Source of the DNA: Cupriavidus cauae
Lineage (GTDB): Bacteria; Pseudomonadota; Gammaproteobacteria; Burkholderiales; Burkholderiaceae
Assembly (NCBI RefSeq): GCF_008632125.1
Contig: NZ_VWRN01000015.1
Location: forward strand, 1 to 64,000
Direction: 5' to 3'
Length of the DNA: 64,000 nucleotides
Of this stretch, positions 17,400 to 26,142 are shown in pieces (position 1 is the stretch's first letter; the number at the start of each line of letters is the position of its first letter). The position numbers were made by a program, and so were the translations under genes. The notes under the pieces are model-generated. The model was not told the DNA's origin. It searched no databases and saw only the letters and a list, made by a program, of their open reading frames with translations.

Positions 17400-18857
17400 A
17401 TGCAATTGAACGATACCGGCCTGCTGCGTGCGCAGGCCCTGGTCGGCGGCGCGTGGGTCGACGCCGACCGCGGCGAGTCCTTCGTCGTCACGAATCCCGC
17501 CACCGGTGCGCCGATCGGCAAGGTGCCGATGATGGGCGCGGCCGAGACGCGGCGCGCCATCGAGGCCGCGCGCGTCGCGCAGGTCGAATGGCGCCGCCGC
17601 ACCGCGCGCGAGCGCAGCCAGGTCCTGCGCAAGTGGCATGAGCTGATGCTGGCAAACGCCGACGACCTCGCGCTGCTGATGACGACCGAGCAGGGCAAGC
17701 CGCTGGCCGAGGCGAAGGGCGAGGTGATCTACGCCGCCTCGTTCCTCGAATGGTTCGCCGAGGAAGGCAAGCGCGTCTGCGGCGATGTGCTGGCGTCCCC
17801 GACGGCGGACCGCCGCCTGGTGGTGGTCAAGGAACCGGTCGGCGTCTGCGCGGCCATCACGCCGTGGAATTTCCCGCTGGCGATGATCACGCGCAAGGTC
17901 GGTCCTGCGCTCGCGGCCGGCTGCACGATGGTGCTCAAGCCCGCCGAGGACACGCCGCTGTCGGCGCTGGCCCTCGCCGTGCTCGCCGAGCGCGCCGGCG
18001 TGCCGGCCGGCGTGTTCAGCGTGGTGACCGGCGACGCGGTGGCGATCGGCGGCGAGCTGACCGCCAATCCGGTGGTGCGCAAGCTGACGTTCACCGGTTC
18101 GACCGAGGTCGGACGCATCCTGATGCGCCAGTCCGCGGACACGATCAAGAAGCTGTCGCTGGAGCTGGGCGGCAACGCGCCGTTCATCGTGTTCGACGAT
18201 GCCGACCTCGACGCGGCGGTGGAGGGCGCCATCGCGTCGAAGTATCGCAACGCCGGCCAGACCTGTGTCTGCGCGAACCGGCTCTACGTTCACGACAAGG
18301 TCTACGACGCCTTCGCCAGCAAGCTGGTCGCCGCGGTGGCGAAGCTGAAGGTCGGCCATGGCGTCGAGCCGGGCGTGCTGCAGGGTCCGCTGATCAACGA
18401 GGACGCGGTCGCCAAGGTCGAGCTGCATATCGCCGACGCGCTGGACAAGGGCGCGCGCGTGCTGGCCGGCGGCAAGCGCCATCCGATCGGCGGCACCTTC
18501 TTCAAGCCGACCGTGCTGGCCGACGTCACACCGGCGATGCGCGTGGCGAAGGAAGAGACGTTCGGCCCGCTGGCGCCGCTGTTCCGCTTCCATACCGACG
18601 ACGAGGTGGTCGGCATGGCCAACGACACCGAGTTCGGGCTGGCGTCGTACTTCTACAGTCGCGATATCGGCCGCATCTGGCGCGTGGCCGAGGCGCTGGA
18701 GTACGGCATGGTCGGCATCAATACCGGCTTGATCTCGAACGAGGTGGCGCCGTTTGGCGGGGTCAAGCAATCTGGCCTGGGCCGGGAAGGTTCGCGATAC
18801 GGCATCGAGGACTATCTCGAGATCAAGTACCTGTGCATGGGCGGCATCGACCGCTGA
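17400..18857 (+). CDS. gabD: succinate-semialdehyde dehydrogenase (NAD(P)+)
   Basis: 485 residues, the usual SSADH length. Motifs: cofactor loop AITPWNFPLAMITRKVGPAL and FTGSTEVGR, general base Glu in LSLELGGNAPFIVFDDADLD (about 253), catalytic Cys in NAGQTCVCANRLYV (about 288; the second Cys two residues later is typical of SSADH), and the C-terminal FGGVKQSGLGREGSRYGIED. ATG 17400 lies six bases after GGAGC and overlaps an ATG at 17397. It completes GABA breakdown to succinate with the previous gene. Confidence 0.92.
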   Translation: MQLNDTGLLRAQALVGGAWVDADRGESFVVTNPATGAPIGKVPMMGAAETRRAIEAARVAQVEWRRRTARERSQVLRKWHELMLANADDLALLMTTEQGKPLAEAKGEVIYAASFLEWFAEEGKRVCGDVLASPTADRRLVVVKEPVGVCAAITPWNFPLAMITRKVGPALAAGCTMVLKPAEDTPLSALALAVLAERAGVPAGVFSVVTGDAVAIGGELTANPVVRKLTFTGSTEVGRILMRQSADTIKKLSLELGGNAPFIVFDDADLDAAVEGAIASKYRNAGQTCVCANRLYVHDKVYDAFASKLVAAVAKLKVGHGVEPGVLQGPLINEDAVAKVELHIADALDKGARVLAGGKRHPIGGTFFKPTVLADVTPAMRVAKEETFGPLAPLFRFHTDDEVVGMANDTEFGLASYFYSRDIGRIWRVAEALEYGMVGINTGLISNEVAPFGGVKQSGLGREGSRYGIEDYLEIKYLCMGGIDR

Positions 18858-18974
18858 CCTTGCGATCGCCATTTCTTTGCCATCTGTTTGCCATGTCCGC
18901 CGCCCGGACGCCGTCCGCGGCGTGGCATCACCGACCCACCGGTCCTCACCGGACCCAATCCGAGCCCGAACAAC

Positions 18975-19313
18975 ATGAGCAGACCCCAGGCAGTGCCGAC
19001 CGTGCAGGTCGACAACGAGCGTGTGATCGTCACCGAATGGCGCTTCGCGCCCGGCGCGGAGACCGGCTTTCATCGGCACGGCTACGACTACGTAGTGGTG
19101 CCGATGACGACCGGCCCGCTGCTGCTGCAGACCCCGCAGGGTGAAGTCACCAGCCAGCTGGTGGCGGGACGCGCGTACTCGCGGCCGGCCGGCGTCGAGC
19201 ACAACGTGATCAACGCGCACGAAGGCGAATGCGTGTTCGTGGAGATCGAGATCAAGACGGCGGCGGGCACGGCATCGCCGTCGTGCGCGGCCGCGCACGG
19301 AGCCAATCGATGA
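18975..19313 (+). CDS. cupin-domain protein (BauB-like)
   Basis: 112 residues forming a single small cupin barrel: FHRHGYDYVVVPMTTG (cupin motif 1 with two His) and PAGVEHNVINAHEGECVFVE (motif 2 with one His). It resembles short cupins such as BauB that accompany beta-alanine and polyamine catabolism genes. Its reaction is not known, and it may bind metal for an isomerase or sensor role. Its stop overlaps the next start (ATGA), so it is coupled to the ThDP enzyme. Confidence 0.75.
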   Translation: MSRPQAVPTVQVDNERVIVTEWRFAPGAETGFHRHGYDYVVVPMTTGPLLLQTPQGEVTSQLVAGRAYSRPAGVEHNVINAHEGECVFVEIEIKTAAGTASPSCAAAHGANR

Positions 19314-21052
19314 CAACAGCATCCAATCCCGACCGCGCCGCGCACCGCCAATCGCTGCGCGAGCGCAATGGCGGCCAGATCCTGGTCCAGCAACTGCGCA
19401 TCCATGGCGTCAAGCGCGTGTTCCTGGTGCCCGGCGAAAGCTATCTGCCGTGCATCGACGCGCTATACGACCATCAGGACGCGATCCAGCCGGTGGTCTG
19501 CCGCCAGGAGAGCGGCGCCGGCTATATGGCCGAGGCCTACGGCAAGCTGACCGGCGAGCCCGGCATCTGCTTCGTGACGCGCGGCCCTGGCGCGACCAAT
19601 GCCAGCATCGCGGTGCACACGGCCTATCAGGACTCGACGCCGATGATCCTGTTCGTCGGCCAGGTCGGCAACGACTTCATCGAGCGCGAGGCGTTCCAGG
19701 AGATCGACTATCGCCGCATGTTCGGCGAGATGGCGAAGTGGGTCGCGCAGATCGACCGCACCGATCGCATTCCCGAGTTCGTCGCGCGCGCCTTCGCGGT
19801 GGCGACCAGCGGCCGGCCCGGGCCGGTGGTGCTGGCGCTGCCGGAGGACACGCTGTGGGGCAAGGCCACGGTGCCCGATCTGCCGCGCTACCAGCGTGCG
19901 CATGCGGCGCCGACCCCGGCGGCAATGGCATCGCTGGAAACGCTGCTGGCGCAGGCGCAGCGGCCCTTCCTGCTGGTCGGCGGCTCCGGCTGGACGCCGC
20001 AGTCGATGCGCCAGATCGAGGGCTTCGCCGAGCGCTTCGCGCTGCCGGTGGGCGCTGCCTGGCGCCGGCTGGAATGCTTCGACAACCATCATCCGAATTT
20101 CGCCAGCCATGTCGGCTGGGGCATGGGCGACGCGCTGCGCGCGCGCATCCGCGATGCCGACCTGCTGATCGCGGTCGGCACGCGCATGGGCGAGGCGACC
20201 ACCGAGGGCTACACGCTGGTGGAAAGCCCGCTGCCGCGCCAGCGGCTGGTGCACGTCTATCCGGATGCCAACGAGCTGGGCCGCGTGTTCCAGTCCGCGC
20301 TGCCGATCGCCGCCGACGTGGTCTCGTTCGCGCAGGCCGTCGATACGCTGCGGCCCGCGGCCGAACCGGCGTGGGGGGGCCAGACCCGTGCGGCGCGAGG
20401 CGACTACCTGGCGCAGCAGGAGCCGGCACCCGCGCCGGGCCCGCTGAATGTGAATGCCGTGGCCTGCCATGTGCGCGACCACGTGCCCCCTGACGCCTGC
20501 ATCACCGTGGGCGCCGGTAACTACGCGCTGTTTGCGCACGCCTACCACCGCTTCCAGGGCGTCGGCACCAGCCTCACGCCGACCGTGGGCTCGATGGGGT
20601 ATGGGCTGCCGGCGGCGATCTCGGCCAAGCTGGAATACCCCGATCGCACCGTGGTCTGCTATGCCGGCGACGGCTGCTTCCAGATGAACCTGCAGGAGCT
20701 GGGCGTGGCGATGCAATACCGGCTCGGCATCGTCGTGCTGGTCTTCAACAACGGCATGTGGGGCACCATCCGCGCCCACCAGGAGCGCGAGTTTCCCGGC
20801 CGCACCATCGCGTTGACCTTCGACAACCCGGACTTCAGCGAACTGGTGCGCGCCTATCGCGGCCACGGCGAAGTGGTGGGCAGCGACGCGGAATTCGGAC
20901 CCGCGTTTGCGCGCGCGCTGGAATTCGCCAACACGCAGCGGCTGCCCGCGCTGCTCGAGCTGCGCTACGACCCGGACGGCGTGGGGCCCGGCATCACGCT
21001 GTCGCAGATTCGCGCGGCGGCGCTGGCGCGCCAGGCGCAGGCCGCCTCCTGA
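19310..21052 (+). CDS. thiamine-diphosphate-dependent enzyme (acetolactate synthase-like)
   Basis: 580 residues with the three ThDP-enzyme domains: N-terminal PYR domain with the activating Glu in VVCRQESGAGYMAEAYGKLT, central domain, and C-terminal PP domain with the metal/ThDP motif YAGDGCFQMNLQEL...VFNNGMWG (from about residue 450). It looks like the large subunit of acetolactate synthase, but no small regulatory subunit is present. Catabolic relatives are benzoylformate- or oxalyl-CoA-type decarboxylases. It would act on a 2-oxo acid arising in this pathway. The substrate is unknown. Confidence 0.8.
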   Translation: MTTASNPDRAAHRQSLRERNGGQILVQQLRIHGVKRVFLVPGESYLPCIDALYDHQDAIQPVVCRQESGAGYMAEAYGKLTGEPGICFVTRGPGATNASIAVHTAYQDSTPMILFVGQVGNDFIEREAFQEIDYRRMFGEMAKWVAQIDRTDRIPEFVARAFAVATSGRPGPVVLALPEDTLWGKATVPDLPRYQRAHAAPTPAAMASLETLLAQAQRPFLLVGGSGWTPQSMRQIEGFAERFALPVGAAWRRLECFDNHHPNFASHVGWGMGDALRARIRDADLLIAVGTRMGEATTEGYTLVESPLPRQRLVHVYPDANELGRVFQSALPIAADVVSFAQAVDTLRPAAEPAWGGQTRAARGDYLAQQEPAPAPGPLNVNAVACHVRDHVPPDACITVGAGNYALFAHAYHRFQGVGTSLTPTVGSMGYGLPAAISAKLEYPDRTVVCYAGDGCFQMNLQELGVAMQYRLGIVVLVFNNGMWGTIRAHQEREFPGRTIALTFDNPDFSELVRAYRGHGEVVGSDAEFGPAFARALEFANTQRLPALLELRYDPDGVGPGITLSQIRAAALARQAQAAS

Positions 21053-21111
21053 ACGCGTCGCGCCGGCTGGCGCTACGCACGACAGCCGCCCCAAAACCTA
21101 CACCTGACAAT

Positions 21112-22182
21112 ATGCGTGCCTTCTTCTCGGATGACCAGTTGCTCCATCAGCCGCGCCAGTTCATGCGCGCGGGCCGGCTGTGCGAGCCGACCGACGTGCC
21201 CGCACGCGCCGCCGCGCTGCAGGCCACGCTCGCCACGCGCGGCATCGATCTGGCCGTCGCGCCGGACTACGGCCGTGCGCCGCTGGAAACGGTACACAGC
21301 GCGGCCTATCTCGATTTCCTGTGCGAGGCCTACGAACGCTGGCAGGCGCTGGCGCGCCCCGGCTTCGAACCGGGCGTCGAGGTGCTGCCCAATCTGTCGC
21401 CGTACCACAACGGCAAGCTCGACCAGAACCGCCGGCCCGATTGCCCGACCGACTCGGTGATCGCGCAGGCCGGCTATTACCTCGGCGACCTGAGCTGCCC
21501 GCTCGGCCCGCACAGCTGGCGCTCGATCCTGCGCTCGGCCCACAGCGCGGTGGCCGCGGCGGACTACGTCTGCGAGCAGGGGGACGGCGGCATGGCCTAC
21601 GCGCTGTGCCGGCCCTCCGGTCATCACGCGCACAGCGACCGCGCCGGCGGCTTCTGCTACGTCAACAACGCCGCGATCGCCGCGCAGGGTCTGCTCAAGC
21701 GCTTCGGCAAGGTGGCGGTGCTCGACGTCGACGCGCACCACGGCGACGGCACGCAGCAGATCTTCTACCAGCGCTCGGACGTGATGACGATCTCGCTGCA
21801 TGCCGATCCCGCGGGCTACTACCCCTTCTATACCGGCTATGCCAACGAACGCGGCTACGGCGCGGGCTACGGCTACAACCTGAACTTCCCGCTGCCGCAC
21901 GGCACGGGCGACGCCGGCTTCCTGGCGGCGCTCGACAGCGCGCTCGACGCGCTGCGCGACTACCGGCCGCAGGCGCTGGTGCTGTCGCTGGGCTTCGATA
22001 CCTATGTGGACGACCCCATCAGCGTGCTGGCCGTCGGCATGGACGGCTACCGCGGCATCGGCGAGCGCATCCACGCGCTGGGCGTGCCGACGGTCGTGGT
22101 GCAGGAGGGCGGCTACGAGGTCGACGCCATCGGCCACGCGCTGGACACCTTCCTGTCGGGCTTTGCCCCCGCGATGGCCTGA
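21112..22182 (+). CDS. histone-deacetylase-family hydrolase, acetylpolyamine amidohydrolase-like
   Basis: 356 residues of the arginase/deacetylase fold. Catalytic His pair in CRPSGHHAHSDRAGGFCYVN (about 170), zinc ligands in VAVLDVDAHHGDGTQQIFYQ (about 205) and GFDTYVDDP. Length and these motifs match bacterial acetylpolyamine amidohydrolases (AphA/AphB of Pseudomonas), which remove acetate from acetylputrescine or acetylcadaverine. That reaction fits the GABA enzymes upstream, since putrescine is broken down through GABA. The assignment to polyamines is inferred from family and context. Confidence 0.82.
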   Translation: MRAFFSDDQLLHQPRQFMRAGRLCEPTDVPARAAALQATLATRGIDLAVAPDYGRAPLETVHSAAYLDFLCEAYERWQALARPGFEPGVEVLPNLSPYHNGKLDQNRRPDCPTDSVIAQAGYYLGDLSCPLGPHSWRSILRSAHSAVAAADYVCEQGDGGMAYALCRPSGHHAHSDRAGGFCYVNNAAIAAQGLLKRFGKVAVLDVDAHHGDGTQQIFYQRSDVMTISLHADPAGYYPFYTGYANERGYGAGYGYNLNFPLPHGTGDAGFLAALDSALDALRDYRPQALVLSLGFDTYVDDPISVLAVGMDGYRGIGERIHALGVPTVVVQEGGYEVDAIGHALDTFLSGFAPAMA

Positions 22183-22206
22183 GCCCCGCTTCCCAAGGAG
22201 ATCACG

Positions 22207-23451
22207 ATGACGACACTGAAGATCGACGGCCAGCGGCTGTGGGAATCGCTGATGGCGCTGGCGCGCATCGGCGCGACGCCCAAGGGCGGCAACGCGCGGC
22301 TGGCGCTGACCGCACTGGACGGCCAGGGGCGCGACCTGGTGGCCGGCTGGATGCGCGAGGCCGGCCTGACGGTGACCGTGGACAAGGTCGGCAATATCTT
22401 CGGCCGGCGCGCCGGCCGCAACGACGCGCTGCCGCCGGTGATGACCGGCAGCCATATCGACACGCAGCCGACCGGCGGCAAGTTCGACGGCTGCTTCGGC
22501 GTGCTGGCCGGGCTGGAGGTGGTGCGTACGCTGAACGATCGCGGCATCCAGACCGAGGCGCCGCTCGAGGTCGCGATCTGGACCAACGAGGAAGGCACGC
22601 GCTTCGTGCCGGTGATGATGGGCTCGGGCGTGTTCGCCGGCATCTTCCCGTTGAAGACCGCGCTGGACGCGACCGATCGCGACGGCAAGCGCGTCGAGGA
22701 CGAACTGCGGGCGATCGGCTATGCCGGCACCGCGGAGGTCGGCGGGCGCCAGGTCGGGGCCTATTTCGAGGCCCATATCGAACAGGGCCCGATCCTCGAA
22801 GCCGCCGACAACGTGATCGGCGTGGTGACCGGCTCGCTGGGCCTGCGCTGGTACGACGTGACCGTGACCGGCATGGAGGCCCATGCGGGCCCGACGCCGA
22901 TGCCGCTGCGGCGCGACGCGCTGTATGGCGCCACCTTCCTGATGCAGGAGGTGGTGCGCATCGCCAACGATTTCGCGCCGCATGGACGCGGCACCGTCGG
23001 CGTGGTCAATGCCCATCCGGCCTCGCGCAATGTGATTCCCGGCGCCGTGACCTTCACCGTGGACCTGCGCCACGAGGACGCGGCGTGCCTCGCCGAGATG
23101 GACGCGCGCTTTCGCGCGGCCTGCGCGGCGCTGGCCGCCGGTACCACCACCGGCACGCCGCTGGAGGTCGATGTGCGCGACGTGCAGTATTTCCCGCCGA
23201 CGCCGTTCGACCCGGAGCTGATCGCCCACGTGCGCAATGAAGCGCAGGCGCGCGGCTACCGGCATCAGGACATCGTCACCGGCGCCGGCCACGACGCGGT
23301 CTACATGGCCGGCGTCGCGCCCACCGCGATGATCTTCGTGCCCTGCAAGGACGGCATCAGCCATAACGAGATCGAGGACGCCAGGCCCGAGCATCTGGAA
23401 GCGGGCGCCAACGTGCTGCTCGGCGCGATGGTGGCGCGGGCGGGCACGTGA
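22207..23451 (+). CDS. M20 Zn hydrolase (N-carbamoyl-L-amino-acid hydrolase / allantoate amidohydrolase type)
   Basis: 414 residues. Metal-site motifs: TGSHIDTQPTGGKFDGCFGV, WTNEEGTRFVPVMMGSGVF, FEAHIEQGPILE, and GAGHDAVYMAGVAPTAMIFV-PCKDGISHNE near the end. These are specific for the AmaB/HyuC/AllC branch, which opens N-carbamoyl groups, allantoate or beta-ureidopropionate. ATG 22207 follows AAGGAG. It is the second M20 enzyme of the locus and belongs to a different subfamily from the first, so the locus may handle both acyl and carbamoyl derivatives. Confidence 0.88.
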   Translation: MTTLKIDGQRLWESLMALARIGATPKGGNARLALTALDGQGRDLVAGWMREAGLTVTVDKVGNIFGRRAGRNDALPPVMTGSHIDTQPTGGKFDGCFGVLAGLEVVRTLNDRGIQTEAPLEVAIWTNEEGTRFVPVMMGSGVFAGIFPLKTALDATDRDGKRVEDELRAIGYAGTAEVGGRQVGAYFEAHIEQGPILEAADNVIGVVTGSLGLRWYDVTVTGMEAHAGPTPMPLRRDALYGATFLMQEVVRIANDFAPHGRGTVGVVNAHPASRNVIPGAVTFTVDLRHEDAACLAEMDARFRAACAALAAGTTTGTPLEVDVRDVQYFPPTPFDPELIAHVRNEAQARGYRHQDIVTGAGHDAVYMAGVAPTAMIFVPCKDGISHNEIEDARPEHLEAGANVLLGAMVARAGT

Positions 23452-24368
23452 ACGCCGCGCTGGGCCGCGACGGCGGCTGGTGGCGCGGGGGCCTGCTGTT
23501 CCTGTGCGTGGTGATGTTGTTCGCCACGGTCGATGCGACCGCCAAGCATCTGGTGGGGCGCTATCCGGCGCCCTTCCTGAACGCGGTGCGTTATGCGGCC
23601 ACCTGCACCGTGGCCGTCGCGATGCTGGCGAACGCGGGCCGCCTGCGCTTCTGGCGCACGCCCCATCGCGGCCTGCTGGTGTTGCGCGGGCTGATGCTGG
23701 CAGTCATGGGCACCTGCTTCATGACCGCGCTGTTGTGGATGCCGCTGGCCGAGGCCACCGCGATCTATTTCATGGCGCCGCTGGTCGTGGTGGCGTTGTC
23801 GCCGTGGCTGCTGGCCGAGCGCGTCGGCGCGCGCCAGTGGCTGGCGGTGGCAACGGGATTCGCCGGCATGCTGTTGATCGTGCGTCCTGGCGGCCAGTTG
23901 TCGTGGATCGGCACGGCGCTGATGGTGGCGGCCATGCTCGGCTACGCGCTGCTGCAGCTGCTGACCCGGCGTATGGCCGGAAAGGTCGATGCCACGGTGC
24001 AGTACGGCTTCGCGGCGGTCATCTGCATGATCGCCACCGGCTTGCCGGCGCCGTTTTTCCTGCCGCCGGTGTGGCCGGATCTGATCGACTGGCTGACGAT
24101 CCTTGCAATGGGCTTCATGAGCGCGCTGGCGCAGGTGCTGTTGATCCTGGCGCTGCAGCGGGCACCGGCCTCCACGCTGGCGCCGCTGAACTACTGCCAT
24201 CTGCTGCTGGCGCTGGTCTACAGCGCATGGTGGTTCGGCCGCTGGCCGGATGCGCTGGCGATGGGCGGCATCGCGCTGATCGTCGGCGCGGGGCTGTCGC
24301 TGACGCTGCCCGGACGCGCGGCATCAGCGGTTTCTTCTTCTACCCTGGATTCGAGGCAACCCTCATGA
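23448..24368 (+). CDS. DMT-superfamily (EamA) transporter
   Basis: 306 residues with about ten membrane helices in two EamA repeats (about 15-140 and 160-290). A typical end-of-repeat segment is EATAIYFMAPLVVVALSPWL-LAERVGARQW. The start GTG 23448 overlaps the previous stop (GTGA), and its own stop overlaps the next start (ATGA), so it is translated as part of the operon. DMT proteins usually export amino acids, amines or other metabolites; here it may relieve build-up of pathway intermediates. Confidence 0.85.
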   Translation: MNAALGRDGGWWRGGLLFLCVVMLFATVDATAKHLVGRYPAPFLNAVRYAATCTVAVAMLANAGRLRFWRTPHRGLLVLRGLMLAVMGTCFMTALLWMPLAEATAIYFMAPLVVVALSPWLLAERVGARQWLAVATGFAGMLLIVRPGGQLSWIGTALMVAAMLGYALLQLLTRRMAGKVDATVQYGFAAVICMIATGLPAPFFLPPVWPDLIDWLTILAMGFMSALAQVLLILALQRAPASTLAPLNYCHLLLALVYSAWWFGRWPDALAMGGIALIVGAGLSLTLPGRAASAVSSSTLDSRQPS

Positions 24369-25872
24369 GCGAGCTTCACGACCTGGCCTATTGGCGCCAA
24401 CGCGCGCAGTCGATCGTCCCGAGCCTGCGCGGACAGGCCTATATCGACGGCAGATGGACCGACGCGGCCGACGGCGCCACCTTCGACAGCATCGATCCGG
24501 CCACCGGTACCGTGCTGGCGAAGGTGGCCGCCTGCGGCGAGGCCGACGTGGATCGCGCCGTCGCCGCCGCGCGCAGGGCATTCGAGCAGGGCGTGTGGGC
24601 GGCCATGCCGCGCCGCGAGCGCAAGGCCACGCTGTGCTGCGGCTCGCCGCGCTGATCGAAGCGCATCGCGAGGAACTGGCGCTGCTGGAAACGCTGGACA
24701 TGGGCAAGCCGATCGCCGACACGCTGCTGTACGACATCCCCGAGTCGGCGCGCACCTACGCGTGGTACGCCGAGGCGATCGACAAGATCTACGACGAGAT
24801 CGCGCCGACCGATGCCAACGTGCTGGCGACCATCACGCGCGAACCGCTGGGCGTGGTGGCGGCCGTGGTGCCGTGGAACTATCCGCTGCTGATGGCGAGC
24901 TGGAAGGTCGCCCCCGCGCTGGCGGCCGGCAACAGCGTGGTGCTCAAGCCGGCCGAGCAGTCGCCCTTGAGCGCGCTGCGCCTGGCCGCGCTCGCCGAGG
25001 AGGCCGGCATTCCGGCCGGCGTGTTCAACGTCGTGCCGGGGCTTGGCGCGCAGGCGGGGCAGGCGCTCGGCCGGCATCCCGACGTGGACTGCATCGCCTT
25101 CACCGGCTCGACCGCGACCGGCAAACGCTTTCTGGAATATGCGGGACAGTCGAACCTGAAGCGGGTCTGGCTCGAATGCGGCGGCAAGTCACCGCATATC
25201 GTGTTCGACGATTGCCCGGACCTGGACCGCGCGGCGCAGGCCGCGGCGATCGGCATCTTCAACAACCAGGGCGAGATCTGCATCGCGGGCTCGCGGCTGT
25301 ACGTGCAGCGCGGCATCTACGACGCCTTCATGGCGAAGCTCGAGGCCTGCGCCGCCAACATGCAGCCCGGCGATCCGCTCGATCCGGCCTCCGCGATGGG
25401 CGCGATCGTCGACGCGCGCCAGCTCGACCGCGTGATGTCCTATGTGGCAGCCGGCCAGCGCGAAGGCGCCCGGCTGCGGCTGGGTGGCCAGCGTGTCCGG
25501 GCCGACAGCGGCGGCTACTTCCTGCAGCCGACCATCTTCGAATGTCCCGCGCAATCGCTGTCGATCGTGCGCGAGGAAATCTTCGGGCCGGTGCTGGCCG
25601 TGACCGTGTTCGATACCGAGGAGGAGGCGCTGCGGATGGCCAACGACTCGCCCTATGGTCTCGGCTCGGGCCTGTGGACCGCGAACCTGGCGCGCGCGCA
25701 TCGCGTGTCCCGGCAGCTGCGGGCCGGGCTGGTATGGGTCAACTGCTATATGGACGGCGACATCACGGTGCCGTTCGGCGGCGTCAAGCAGTCCGGCTCG
25801 GGCCGCGACAAGTCGCTGCATGCGCTGGACAAGTACACGGACCTGAAGACGACCTGGATCAGCCTGGCGTAG
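24365..25872 (+). pseudogene. puuC: PuuC-like gamma-glutamyl-gamma-aminobutyraldehyde dehydrogenase, frameshifted
   Basis: The N-terminal part runs from ATG 24365 to TGA 24653-24655 (96 codons). The rest continues to 25872 in another frame. The shift lies near 24635: ACGCTG is followed by an extra TG, and removing those two bases restores RKATLLRLAALIEAHREELA, matching RKAVLNKLADLMEAHAEELA of PuuC. Downstream motifs are intact: VPWNYPLLMASWKVAPALAA, FTGSTATGK, LECGGKSPHIVF, catalytic Cys in NNQGEICIAGSRLYV, and FGGVKQSGSGRDKSLHALDK. As read, the enzyme is inactive. A sequencing error would give a normal protein of about 500 residues. It would oxidise an aminoaldehyde of putrescine catabolism. 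Confidence 0.85.
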
Positions 25873-25904
25873 TCCGCCTCAGGGCCGCCGCGCGGTCCAC
25901 GCGG

Positions 25905-26032
25905 CCCGGGGCCCGGGGCACGGGGCCCGGGGCACGGGGCACGGGGCACAGGGCACGGGGCGCAGGGCACAGGGCACGGGGCACAGGGCACAGGGCACGG
26001 GGCACAGGGCACAGGGCACAGGGCACAGGGCG
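25905..26032. repeat. 7-bp tandem repeat, about 18 copies
   Basis: An array of GGGGCAC/AGGGCAC units follows the aldehyde dehydrogenase stop almost directly and fills the gap to the PepSY gene. Units alternate between two close variants, as in an expanding minisatellite. No hairpin or reading frame of note is associated with it. Confidence 0.92.
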
Positions 26033-26066
26033 GCGGACCCGGGCGCGGTTCCTGTCCCGAAACGGG

Positions 26067-26096
26067 TTCCGGCTCCGGTTCCGGTTCCGCTTCCGC
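26067..26096. repeat. 6-bp tandem repeat, 5 copies
   Basis: Five units of (T/C)TCCG(G/C) lie 17 to 46 bp upstream of the leader hairpin of the PepSY gene. It is a second, unrelated short repeat in the same intergenic gap. Confidence 0.8.
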
Positions 26097-26112
26097 GCCA
26101 CCGTTCGTCAAT

Positions 26113-26142
26113 GTCAGAGGAACAATGTCCCCCCTCTGACCC
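26113..26142 (+). promoter_or_regulatory. leader mini-ORF and hairpin before the PepSY gene
   Basis: AGAGGA at 26116-26121 precedes ATG 26125, which opens a four-codon frame (Met-Ser-Pro-Leu-stop, TGA 26137-26139) ending three bases before the PepSY ATG (26143). The same segment forms a perfect 8-bp stem, GTCAGAGG (26113-26120) with CCTCTGAC (26133-26140), that buries the ribosome binding site. Translation of the main gene therefore probably depends on termination-reinitiation after the mini-ORF. Confidence 0.5.

Noticed and set aside
25905..26032. Possible CRISPR array
   Set aside because: Units are contiguous 7-mers without spacers. None of the other repeats in the window has spacer-like unique segments either.
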